DNA of 64,000 nucleotides, taken from contig NC_134104.1 in assembly GCF_040939455.1 (NCBI RefSeq), forward strand, positions 142,140,501-142,204,500, given 5' to 3'. Positions 1-10,159 of this stretch are shown piece by piece. The notes below the pieces were generated by a model, which worked only from the letters and a program-made list of their open reading frames with translations, was not told the DNA's origin and made no database searches. Within the stretch, counting starts at the first letter, position 1. Each line of letters begins with the position of its first letter. Made by a program: the position numbers and the translations under genes. The DNA is from Microcebus murinus (lineage: Eukaryota; Chordata; Mammalia; Primates; Cheirogaleidae).

Positions 1-1285
1 CCAAATTACCTCCCCCCCCAGCTTCAAATACTATCACAATGGTGTTTAGAGCACCAATATATGATTTTGAGGGGGACACAAACATTCATTTCATAATACC
101 TACTTAGCATAAATATGAGTATGTTCTTTGCTTACAGACCCGGCTGCCTCAGGGTGAATCCGGAGCATGTTCCCTTGATTTATTATTTAACCCTCTGTTT
201 AGGCTAATATATCCTTCTTGATTGGTTTTCCTCCAGTCTCCCTTAGGGTTAGTGACCTTGGATCCTACCATCCACAGAAGATGCATCATGCATTGTGGTC
301 CACGCAACGTAATTTATGAGTGTAGTCACTCTTGTGCCTTCTCTGGAGTAACCTCCACCTCAAAACCCAGCACGTTTATTTTTCTCTTCCACTTCAATTA
401 CATCTGCAGATGGGTGTAGAGGTTTCCTTGGTTTGCTAAGAGATAGCACAGGACCAGAACTCAAGCATGCTTGACAGGGGCAGGGGTGCTGCTGATGAGA
501 ATTGCCCCTGGCAATGGGGTGATCATAGAGACAGCCAGCTTCAAACTTCATATGAGCTTTCAATGTTGCATCTTATATTCATTCTCTGTCTATTTAATAT
601 AGTCTCCACTGACATGTGTTGTTAACCTCTGGCATTCTGACTTCAGTGTTTTGACCATTGAGAGGGATGGCTTGACCCAGGCACAAAGTGATCTGACAGT
701 CTAATTTCTCTCGTGCCACCTCATGTGTCTTCTGCATTGAAACTGGAGGGAATTCAACACTGAATTTTGTCTGTAATTGTGGATGTGTTTGAAAATGCAA
801 TGTACATCTTCACAATCACGTGAGAGAGGCTTCCAGCTGGCTAGGACTTCAACAGAATGATTCAGAGCTTAAGCGATGGACCCATGATATAGCTCTCTAC
901 TGGTAACAGAGAAATACCAAGGAAGAAGGTGGTTTCTTAAAAATTTAGATGGGAAGGGAACAGATGACAGAGGGAGGAAGGAAGATATAGGCATAGAAAT
1001 AGGGAACAAATGTCTTTTATATATTAACATTTTTCTTATTTTAATAATATAGAAGATATGGAGAGCTTTTCTTTTATTATTGAATCTTCCTCTAATGTTA
1101 AATATGGGTTAAAATTAGTTATTAGTTACTGGGTATAGGCACTTCATTTTTGTCTTCAACATTAGTGAAGTTGTGTTATGCTATCGACAGACTTGAAAGA
1201 GCACATGTAGTTCAGGAGGTTTTAAGGAGAGCTTTTCAGACATGGGATATTTGAGAGTCAAGAAACTTTCATTCAGTTCTAAGCC
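1..1285. other. Unique AT-rich DNA, no recognised feature
   Basis: I see no recognisable repeat, RNA gene or plausible coding region here. Open frames are all under 70 codons and overlap on both strands, as expected by chance. Confidence 0.5.
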
Positions 1286-1289
1286 CTTC

Positions 1290-1430
1290 ATTTAATTCTG
1301 GTATATAAATTATTTAATCTCTCAGGGCCTTAGTATTCATATTTACAAACAGAGAGTTTCGATTAAATAACAACGAAAAACTAGAAGTTCTGATATGAAT
1401 ATTCTACTCTGTTCTTTAGTGTTCTTAAAG
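1290..1430 (-). mobile_element. MIR-like SINE fragment (degraded)
   Basis: The plus strand reads like the reverse complement of the MIR 3' half ('aatctctcagggccttagta', then a 'tttacaaacagagag' equivalent of the usual 'tctgtaaaatgag'). It is strongly decayed, so the family call is tentative. Confidence 0.35.
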
Positions 1431-1719
1431 TTGACCACAGATGAGAAAAATCATGTAATTTATCATCCAAACCAGGATGTGTTTGATACATCCAAAATCA
1501 GAATGAAATATAGCTGTGTTAAAGAATTGACCTTTTAAATGTTTGAAAGACCACAAAGGGAGGCGGAATGTAATTCATTTAAGTTTTAATACAGACTTTG
1601 GAGATACAAGTTTCACTGTTAACAGAGGACACTTTATTTACGTGCATGTTAGCATGACTGCACCTGCAGCCCTTACACTGTGAGGAGCTGTGCCTGGACT
1701 TGCCATTCAACAGGCCCCT
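1431..1719. other. Unique DNA
   Basis: No recognisable feature; ordinary AT-rich sequence between a MIR-like scrap and an L2 copy. Confidence 0.4.
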
Positions 1720-2100
1720 CTGCTAACAATCCACCTCAGTCCATTTCTTGTTTCCACCCACTCATGAAATCAAGAGTCTTTCTTGGGGTTCCCATAGCAC
1801 TAGTGCAAGCCTTTATCACAGTAGTCAGTGCACTGTTTTATAGTTGTTGGTTTCCTTGCCTCTCTCTTCCATTAGACTGTCAGTAGAATCTGGCTCTTTT
1901 GTCTCTGTTTCCCCAGGACACAGGCAGCAGGGCTGAGACTAGAGGCAGACAAGAGAAGCACCTAGGTAAGTGCAGGGTCAGCATTTGCACAAACCTGAGA
2001 GTGAGCCCCTCCTTAAGTTTTGTACCCTAGCTGCCTCAGTTGGCCACCCTAGTCCAGGCAATGATGAGCAGAGTGGTTGACACATACTAGGCCTCTAGCA
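1720..2100 (+). mobile_element. L2 LINE 3' end
   Basis: The order of landmarks follows the L2 3' untranslated region in sense orientation: a 'cccatagcactag...tttatcac' block, 'attagactgt', 'cttttgtctctgtttccccag', and much later 'gttgacacatactaggcctc' resembling the usual 'ggcacatagtaggcgctc'. The tail section is interrupted by sequence that does not match L2. A 49-nt stretch inside has consensus splice sites on both sides (separate entry). Confidence 0.5.
1917..1965 (+). other. Candidate exon inside L2 (49 nt)
   Basis: Seen directly: a pyrimidine-rich tract ending 'ctctgtttccccag' (AG at 1915-1916), then a purine-rich 49-nt segment, then 'cctag|gtaagtg' (GT at 1966-1967). Both sites are close to the vertebrate consensus, and the segment has one frame without stops. 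The acceptor comes from L2 sequence, so this could be an exonised repeat in a non-coding RNA or simply a decoy. No transcript evidence is available here. Confidence 0.2.
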
Positions 2101-2169
2101 AGCCAGCGACGTGAAGAAGCACTGTACTTCGGAGTCAGGCTTTCTTTTTAAATGCAGCTTTGACATGAT

Positions 2170-2600
2170 TAAGGTGTGGTGAGGCCAACAGATCGACAGG
2201 CAATTGCTATTGAAAAGATAGTTTGTTGCTCACAGTTCCCAAGGGTGATGGCATGGCATGTCACAGAGGTGACACACGGGGAAGGAGTGGAGTCAGGAGG
2301 CAGAGGGAGAGAGGGAAAAGTGTGGGCAAAAGGCTTTATTGTGATTTCCATAGGAAAGAAGAGGTGAGGGAGGGTAAGCAAATTTAGGGTTAGCTAGTTT
2401 GAATAATTTAAGGAGTTGTTTCTAGTTAACTGATACCTGGGCCTGGGATGAATAGGGCAGGTAGCACTGAAAGAGCTTGACAAAGGATGCTGTTGGGGTA
2501 TGGGCTTTGGATTAACTGGTTTGCATATGAAAGGTACACTTGTAGGATAGTCCTAGGAATTGAGTAGCTCTGGAAGGACAGTTCCTCCAGGGACAGCAAG
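2170..2600 (-). mobile_element. Possible old LTR (family unassigned)
   Basis: The segment has the general look of an antisense ERVL/MaLR-class LTR: a 'gtttgttgctcacagttccc' start, a purine-rich middle and 'aaggctttattgtgatttcc'. I cannot assign a family or define its ends. Confidence 0.25.
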
Positions 2601-2639
2601 ATGTCACAGTATCAGAATCAAAAGACATGCTTAATATAA

Positions 2640-2795
2640 GTTTTCCAGAGTTTGAATTTGTGCTGTCATAACAAGCCTCATGGCCTTAGGAAATCAGCTT
2701 CTATAATGTAGCAACCTTACTGGGTTGTTATGTGGATTACAGCAAAGAGACTGGTACATAGCAGGTACTCAATAGATGATAGACTTTAGTCAAGG
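2640..2795 (-). mobile_element. MIR SINE, minus strand
   Basis: The plus strand carries the MIR signature 'ttactgggttgttatgtgga' followed by 'gactggtacatagcaggtac' and 'tcaatagatgat', matching the reverse complement of the MIR 5' and core part. Confidence 0.6.
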
Positions 2796-2799
2796 ACTG

Positions 2800-4114
2800 A
2801 GAGATACACAGGAGAATATCTAAACATGGATTATACATGTTGCATATTTATACACATAAGACTAAAAAAATCTCAGGCAATACATAATTTACATGGAGGG
2901 GGCTTCATGGCTGTTTTGAAAATGACTTCCACTTTTGGTCACTTCATTGAATATTATTCGGAATATTCCTGCAAAGTAGACCAGCTGCTTCTGGTAACTG
3001 GAATCTCTCTTGAGGCTCCAGAAACTTCTTGTTTTGAACAAGGCTAAAAATAACCCAAGTACCTTCCTTCCTTGTGGGATGATGGTGCCACAGACTCCAC
3101 AGAAGAAGTCAGGAAATATAGGAGACTATGTATGTGTGTCCCAAAGAAAGTTTATGGAACTTTCCAAAGCCTCAAGATGAAGTCACTTTGGGCAGCCTTG
3201 CAAGTTTTAGAAGTAGCTCTCTCTAGGCTGGTACAGCAACAGCAGCAGCAGGGATTTTTACTAGCACCAGGGAATATTAAAGAGAAGCCTTATATATGGT
3301 GTATGGAAGCAGCACCAGACAAAGGACCAGCTTTGTCATGGAGCATTAGCTTTTCCTTGCCAACATCTAGGGATTGGGAGTGATACAGAGATATTAACTT
3401 CAGACCTTTGTCTCCCATAGCAGGGAAAAAACATCAGTGGATTCGGAAAGAAGAGAATCACAAATGATGTGTTGTGTGAACTACGAAGAAGAGTTACTGT
3501 GTTTGCTGCAGAGACAAACATAGCAAGCTTTCTCCAGGGACTTGCTGCTATTCTCATGCTGTCATTCAGTGTAAAATAGGATTCTGATCAGGCATCCTGT
3601 GACAGGGAGAAGCTTTCCCCTGGGCCTCCTTCAGGGGTTGGAGTGGGTCTTTGCCAGTGTTAGGAGGCTGACGCTGCTTAAACTGAGCCTAAATGTGTAA
3701 GAGACTGGAGTGTGGGCAGCATAAACATGCTCCTAACTTCTCTCATTATAACAGTTGAAATATTTCTTTGGAATCTTCCATTTCATTCCCTCCTGGACTA
3801 GGATGCACCAGTGTACTTCGGAACAATGATAATAAGCCCATACACCATGGTGTCCTAGATACTCAAATGCAATGTTATCAAATAGCAACTAGTCTCTTTG
3901 CTCTTTTTAATTGTTTATCTGTATTTTTTAAAAGAAATAGCTAAGGTAACATTTAATGTAACTTTTGCATTGTGGAATGGCAGTGACCTTTGGAAAATTG
4001 CTTTCATTTATGAGATAATTTATAACCTGTAGAAAATATTAGATATCTTAATATTTTCTTTTAGTCTCTTACTTTGTCATTGTCACTGTTTCTTTTTATT
4101 GCATTAAGGAGATC
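2800..4114. other. Unique DNA with a short CAG tract
   Basis: No repeat recognised. A short (CAG)n tract lies at about 3233-3251. The 103-codon open frame across it (3072-3383) has no similarity that I recognise and is probably a chance frame. Confidence 0.4.
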
Positions 4115-4116
4115 TA

Positions 4117-4225
4117 CCGTGTTTCCCCGAAAATAAGACCTACCCATAAAATAAGGCCTAGCAGGATTTCTAAATATTTGCGCAATATAAGTCCTACCCC
4201 GAGAATAAGACCTAGTGATGGGCTT
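4117..4225 (+). repeat. Iterated subterminal motif of the transposon, left end
   Basis: Four variants of 'aataagacctac' occur in about 100 bp: 'aaaataagacctaccc', 'aaaataaggcctagc', 'aatataagtcctacccc' and 'gaataagacctagtg'. Inverted versions occur near the right end ('gaaaataagccctgg', 'atataagaccccatc'). Such iterations often serve as extra transposase-binding sites in DNA transposons; that role is inferred here. Confidence 0.6.
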
Positions 4226-4648
4226 GGCTACGCAGCGTATCTGCACAACCCCTACATTTTGCCTCAGAGCGGTAAAAAAGACAGCCCTTCTCATCTGCCC
4301 CATCGTGACAGCTACAATCCCAGAGGTGACAGGAAAGGTGCGGGCAGCCCCACCAACAAGGTCGTCGGCTCCCCCTGTCAGGTCCCGGCCATGCTGTGCG
4401 TGCTGCAAGCTGAGGCTTTGAGGGGAAAGTCTCCTCAGTGAAGTGAAGAGCCGGATGCTCAGCTTTAGGTGTTGTGTGTCCCCAGGGGGAAGAAGGAAAG
4501 CTGTGGATGTCATTTTACTCAGCACTGTGGGCCTCTCTCACTCCCCACAAACGCCAAGGGATAGGAGAAAAGCTTCAGCAAGTAGTCTCCTATTGAGCCC
4601 AGAGTGATCATTTCTGCTCCACTATGCAGATTGGACCCTGCACTCTGA

Positions 4649-4822
4649 GCAGGTTACATGGATAAGAGCTGCTCATTAAATGACAGCTCTATTGCTCAAC
4701 ACGAGAGATTGGGGCCAATAGTTCTAAAGTAAATAGAGTCACAAGAATTTCAGGATGGAATTCGGGGTTTGCAGAGTTATGATGATGTTCCAGAAGAAGA
4801 CGAACTAACCATATTTGAATAA
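4649..4822 (+). pseudogene. Transposase C-terminal remnant
   Basis: In one frame the right third of the transposon reads about 58 codons ending in an acidic tail, 'YDDVPEEDELTIFE', followed by a TAA stop at 4820-4822. The frame is open except for one in-frame TAA at 4730-4732; it is blocked upstream by TGA at 4646-4648. Short acidic tails of this style are familiar at the C-termini of pogo/Tigger-like transposases, but I recognise no catalytic (DDE/D) segment; it has presumably been deleted. This supports the view that the element derives from an autonomous transposon. Confidence 0.5.
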
Positions 4823-5126
4823 ATGTAGATTGTTGTACTGTACTTAAAAAAAAATAACACATCCCCTGAAAATAAGCCCTGGGGCGTCTTCTGGAGGAAA
4901 AATAAATATAAGACCCCATCTTATTTTGGGGGAAACACGGTAGTACATAGCTTAGCTGTTAGGGTAAAACAGCTGTATATTTTCCAAACAGCTTCTGTGG
5001 TGTAGACTGAGATAGAGTGCTGAGTTGTGCCCACCGTGAACCTGATTAGCCTTGTGTTGTTCAATTAAAGCTCTTTGTTAAGGTACAAAAGAAGGAGGAA
5101 GACAAGGAGGCAGTAAAATGATGATG

Positions 5127-5325
5127 ACATTTTCTTGTTTGAGTATTTACATAACACCAGGCATTTCCCTATGCTTTGTACTGTGATTTTCACAGATAAT
5201 CTACATAACAGCTTGATGGGGTAGTGGTTATTATAGATCTCTGTTTTACAGTTGAAGACACTGGAGCACAGAGAAATTAAGCAAATTGCCCAAAGTCAGA
5301 GCTACTGAGTACCCAGAAATTGAAA
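5127..5325 (+). mobile_element. MIR SINE
   Basis: Sense MIR landmarks appear in order: 'taacaccaggcatttcccta', 'cagataatctacataacagc', 'ttttacagttgaagacactg', 'gagcacagagaaattaagca' and 'aattgcccaaagtcagagct'. Confidence 0.75.
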
Positions 5326-5329
5326 CTAA

Positions 5330-6045
5330 TTCTGATAAAACTAGTCAGTTATTTTTTTTTACCAAATTATACAAATATTCATTAAAATCAAATCACACGA
5401 AAGGGCTAAAAGTGGAAAACTCTCCCCACTTTTCAATCCTGCTCTATGGAGAAATACATTTTTAACTATTATTTATTTTTTCTTGATATATATCTCCATA
5501 TTTCTAAAAATCTGATTGTATTTTTTTTTAATTTATCAAGTTTAGATCTTACAAACAGTATATATGAATTTATTTGCCTATACACATTCCCATTCCAATT
5601 CTTTCCTCATTCTCCCAATTACAATTTTTACATTATTACTTCCATATAAATGATACATTCTTCCAGATTAGGCAGATTCCTTTTTCTTTTTTATATAACT
5701 TAAAAAAATTAGTTTTATTAATATTTGTTTAACTACTTCATTTATTTATTTAACTATGTGCCTCTTACAAGTTTCTTCACAAATGCTTTAATGCTTTAAT
5801 AGATCTGTCAAAAACTAAAAGTCTTCAGATGACCTATAAGTTACAAGACTCTCTTGCAGGTCACCCTGTTTCTTTTTATTCCAAGAGAGACTGGTTTCCT
5901 TTAGGCCTGCCCTGTAACTTCCATGTGCAGACTTCTCTGCACACCTGTGTTGGATACCATCCTTTCTACATCTATCTCTTTCTCTTATCTATGATTACTC
6001 ACTCATTTTTAGTAGCCTGTATCTTCCAGTTACTTCGTTTAAAAG
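5330..6045. other. AT-rich unassigned DNA
   Basis: T-rich sequence with no confident family match. It lies directly upstream of an inverted L1 and could hold an unrecognised old LINE. Confidence 0.3.
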
Positions 6046-6049
6046 TATA

Positions 6050-7030
6050 TGAAAAAAAGGATATTGAGTTGCAGGAGCTCCTCAAATATTTTAGAGTTTA
6101 ATCCCTTATCAGATATAGGGTTTGCAAATATTTTCTCCCATTCTGTAGGTTGTTTTTTCACTCTGCCGATTATTTCCTTTGCTGTACAGTTTTTTAATAT
6201 GATGTAGCGGCACTATTTTTTTTTCTTTTGTTTTGTTCCTTGTGTTTTTGATGTCATAGACACGGAAACAATTTTCCCCCTGTGTTTTCTTTGAGAAGTT
6301 TTATATTCAATTTTCCCTTTGTGTTTTCTTTGAGAAGTTTACAGTTTCAGGTCTTACCTTTAAATTTTTAATCCACATTGTGTTGATTTCTGTGTATAGT
6401 ATAACATAAGGGACAAATTTTACTGTTTTTCTTTGCACATGGGTATCAGTTTTCCCAGTACCAGTGTTTAAAGGTCTGTTCTTTCCCCATTGTGTATTCT
6501 TGGAATTCTTGTCAAAATCAGTTAACTATATATCCATGGATTGATTTCTGAGCTCTCTATTCTATTCCACTCATATATTTGGCTGCCTTTATACCATCAC
6601 CCTATTGTTTTGATTACTGTAGCTTTGTAATATAATTTGAAATCAGGAAGTATGATGCCTCCAGCTTTGTTCTTTCTCAATATTGCTTTGAGTATTTGGA
6701 GTCTTTTGTGGTTTCATATGAATTAGAGAATTGTTTTTACCAATTTCTATAGAAATGCCATTGGAATTTTGATAAGAATTCATTGAATCTGTAGATCACT
6801 TTGGTTAGTATGGAGATTTTAACAATATTAAGTCTTTTATTCTATGAGCACGGGATGCTTTTCTATTTTTGTGTGTCTTCCCTAATTTCTTTATCAATGT
6901 TTTGCAGTTTTCAATAAAAAGTCTTTTACCTCCTTAGGTAAATTTATTTCTAAACATTTTATTCTGCTCAGTGCTGTTGTAGATGAGATTGTCTTCCAAA
7001 TTTAATTTTCAGATAGTTCATTATTAGTGT
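6050..7030 (-). mobile_element. L1 ORF2 segment, inverted 5' part of a twin-primed insertion
   Basis: This segment reads as L1 ORF2 antisense: 'ccttatcagatatagggttt', 'tgcaaatattttctcccatt', 'ctgtaggttgttttttcac' and, further on, the 'cctccagctttgttctttct' and 'cattgaatctgtagatcact' landmarks. At 7030 the orientation flips to sense and continues with the next downstream part of ORF2, so 6050-7885 is one insertion. A local duplication of about 35 bp ('tgtgttttctttgagaagtt' twice, around 6280-6340) is inside. Confidence 0.85.
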
Positions 7031-7885
7031 ATAAAGAAATTAGTGAAAGACCTAAATAGCCACCTCCAAAGAAGACATCCAAGTAGCCAATAGATAAATG
7101 AAAAAGTACTCAATGTCACACTAGTCATCAGGAAAATCCAAATCAATGCTACAACTAAATATCACTTCACACTTGTCAGAATGGCTACGATATAAAAAAA
7201 TAAAGATGACATATGTTGGCTAGAATGTGGAGAAATTAGAACTTTGCACACAATTGGTGGGAATGCAAAATGATGCATCAACTATGGAAAAACAGTATAG
7301 AGGTTCCTCAAAAAACTACAAATAGAACTACCATATGATCCAAGAATCCCACTTTGGGGTATTTATTCAAAAATATTAAAAGCAGGATCCCCAAAATATC
7401 AGCACTCCTATGTTCACTGCAGTACTACTCAAAATAGCAAAGATGTAGAAAAAACCTAAATATCCACAGAGAGATGAATAAATAACAAAAATATGGTATA
7501 TAACAATGCAATGCAATGCTAACTTGCCTTCCAAAAAATAAAAAAGAGGAAATTCTGCAATATGCAACATGTATGAATGTTTAGGACATTATGCTAATTG
7601 AATAAGCCAGCCACGGAAAGGCAAATATTGCATAATTGTATTTATATAAGTTATCAAAAATAGTCAATTCCTAGAATCTAAGAGTGATGCTTGCCAGGGG
7701 TTGGAGATGGGGAAACAAGGAGATACTAACAACGAGCATAAAGTTTTAAATAAGATGAATTAGTTCTAAAAATCTGCTGTACAGTATTGTACCTAGAGTC
7801 AATAACAATAATAATGTATTTTATACCTAAAATCGTTAAGAAAGTAGATCTCATGTCAAGTGTTCTTACCACAGTAAAATAAAGA
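7031..7885 (+). mobile_element. L1 ORF2 3' end and 3' UTR, sense part of the same insertion
   Basis: Sense L1 landmarks in order: 'ccaaagaagacatccaagta', 'aatatcacttcacacttgtc', 'agaatggctacgat', 'actaccatatgatccaagaa', 'aatatggtatataacaatgc' and a 3' UTR ending 'gttcttaccacagtaaaata'. Many substitutions and stops mark it as an old, inactive copy. Confidence 0.85.
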
Positions 7886-7889
7886 TTTT

Positions 7890-8632
7890 AAAAAGGGATA
7901 TGAAAAGAAAGAGGATTTCATTGTTATTGTTGTTGGTTTTCAATTCTCCGTACTTTATTCTGTATATTGTTGAGTAGTTTGACTGAGAATTCTATGTTGA
8001 AATCAGAATTGCGGAAACGATGCTTCGTTCTTTTCCAGTGTCCTGTGCTGCCGTTGAAGAGTCCTATGCCATTCTGAATTCTGTTTCTTTACATGGGACT
8101 AAAGTTTCTTTTTAAAAATCTTTTAGGATTTTCTCTTTATCCTCACTGTTCTGAAATACCGCTATGATGTGCACTAGGCTATGTGTGCACATGTGGGGGG
8201 TGTGTGTGTGTGTAGAAAGGATGTTTTTGTTTTTTTTTGTTTTTGTCTTGGAATCTCAGTCCTTTCCTTCTGGTGACTTCTACCCTTCAATACTGGGAAA
8301 TTTTCTTGTATTATTATTCCATAATTTTCACCCTTCTAATTATTCTGTTCCATTTTTCTGAAATTCTTATTATTTAGTTGAAACTTTTTCATTCATTCAT
8401 AAAGTTTCTTACCATGCCTCTCTGTTTTCAATCTCCCCTTTCTCTCTATTTTTTTCTTTTTTGATGGTTGTTTTGTTTTGGGGGGAAGTCCTTATCATTT
8501 ATATTCAAAACTTGCTAGCTTTTTACAAAAATATCTTGATAAAAGATTTTAATATCCATGAGGTTTTCTTAAATTATTACTTTTAAAAATAGTTTTCCAC
8601 TCTTATAATATCTTCTCATATTTCTCAAGAGT
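7890..8632. mobile_element. Old interspersed repeat, family unassigned
   Basis: Phrases such as 'gttgaagagtcctatgccat', 'ttttaggattttctctttat' and 'ctgggaaattttcttgtatt' resemble a widespread mammalian interspersed repeat, but I cannot name it. A (GT)n run lies at 8201-8213. Confidence 0.3.
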
Positions 8633-8642
8633 TATAATAGTT

Positions 8643-8988
<346 letters not shown>

Positions 8989-9000
8989 AATATAATAGTT

Positions 9001-9485
9001 TTTTTTAAAAATTGGTTTTATTTTTATTTGTCTAATTTATGCTCACTACATTTTCCTCTGTTTTTTTAGGTTTCTATTTTTCTGTCGGTTTTTGTTTTTT
9101 TAATGTTGATAACTTTATTTGATTTTTTTCGTGCTCTTTGTTCATTTTATTCTTAAGAAGGAGGAACAAAAAAGTTTATTCAAAGCTCTCTGAATAGGCA
9201 CGTGACTTGTAAACTTTATGGCTTCATTGTGAGACATTTTGGGTAAGAGAAATCCACTTTTACTTACAGCTTTCTTCACTGTTAACTCTAATTCTAAACT
9301 TTCATTTGCTTTCCAGCTTCCACAAATTGTACTGAAATATCTTCTCCACCATTGCCTTTCCTCCTTTTCCTTTTAGCCTTGTGGAATGCCCTGTTAAAAT
9401 TCTCTATTTAAGTAGAGTTTATTGCAGGAAAAAAAAATCATAAACATGGCTTATCCATCATGTTTAATGGGGATCTTATTTTTTT
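9001..9485. other. T-rich unassigned DNA
   Basis: No confident feature; it may continue the unassigned repeat seen to the left of the Alu. Confidence 0.3.
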
Positions 9486-9486
9486 C

Positions 9487-9612
9487 AAGGGTTACAATGT
9501 ACTTTATTTGGGTGATGGGTACACTAAAACCCCAGACTTCATGGCTATGCAATATATCCATGTAAAACTTTTCACTTATACTCTTTAAACTTACACAGAA
9601 AAATTAAAAAAA
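9487..9612 (+). mobile_element. L1 3' UTR fragment
   Basis: 'gggtgatgggtacactaaaa', 'ccccagacttcatggctatg', 'caatatatccatgtaaaact' and an A-rich end match the L1 3' untranslated region in sense orientation. Confidence 0.75.
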
Positions 9613-9861
9613 TAAGAAATGTTTGGTTCAAAGGATACCAGCAAGAAGTTGAAAAGACAATTGTTTTTCATTGTCTTTTAATATATACTTCTTTTTGCTA
9701 TACCATATTTTCTTTACAAATTTTGTGTTTTCTTCATAAATATAATGTTTTACATTTCATTGATTATTTATAGTTTAAAAACTACATGTTCAGAAGCACT
9801 ATCTTATTTTATTGAAATAGAAATCCCTAGTACAAGCTGCAAGTATATTATTCATTCTTCA

Positions 9862-10145
9862 TTTTTTTTTTTTTTTTGAGACAGTCTCTGTTGCCTGGGC
9901 AGTATGGTAGCATCAGCTCACAGCAACCTCAAACTCCTGGGCTCAAGTGATCCTCCTTCCTCAGCCTCCTGAATAGCTGGGGTTATAGGCATGTGCCACC
10001 ATGCCCAGCTAATTTTTTCTATTTTTGGTAGAGATGGGAGTCTTGCTCTTGCTCCGGCTGGTCTCAAACACCTGAGCTCAAACAATCCGCCTGCTTTGGC
10101 CTCCCAGAGTGCTAGGATTACAGGCATGAGCCACCGCACCTGGCC
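9862..10145 (-). mobile_element. Alu SINE, older type without the lemur linker
   Basis: Poly-T start, two Alu arms and an 'accgcacctggcc' end. The linker reads 'attttttctatttttggtag' and lacks the 'ttggccaatta' insertion, so this copy belongs to a different, probably older subfamily than the Alu at 8643. Likely imperfect target duplication 'attcattctt' / 'attcaccctt' at 9850-9859 and 10147-10156. Confidence 0.9.
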
Positions 10146-10159
10146 AATTCACCCTTAAT

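Larger units (their letters stand above)
4117..4940 (+). mobile_element. TA-flanked DNA transposon, Tc1/mariner-like, internally deleted
   Basis: The element is 824 bp and bounded by TA dinucleotides at 4115-4116 and 4941-4942. Its terminal inverted repeats read CCGTGTTTCCCC, one mismatched base, then AAAATAAGA from both ends (22 bp with a single mismatch). TA duplication is the hallmark of the Tc1/mariner superfamily (mariner, Tc1, pogo/Tigger). Inside are a GC-rich, CpG-bearing block (about 4200-4420) and, near the right end, a reading frame with the look of an acidic transposase C-terminus (separate entry). It is too short to encode a whole transposase, so it is non-autonomous: either a deletion derivative or an assembled MITE-like element. 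The well-preserved ends suggest it is younger than the MIR, L2 and hAT copies nearby. I do not assign a family name. Confidence 0.8.

Noticed and set aside
3072..3383. 103-codon plus-strand open frame with a run of Gln codons
   Set aside because: No family is recognisable, the Gln run comes from a short CAG tract, and there is no promoter, exon or splice context. Length is within the chance range.
4061..4525. 154-codon minus-strand open frame, longest in the window
   Set aside because: It spans host DNA, the left inverted repeat and the GC-rich core of the DNA transposon, so it crosses an insertion border and cannot be an ancestral gene. GC-richness explains the lack of stops.
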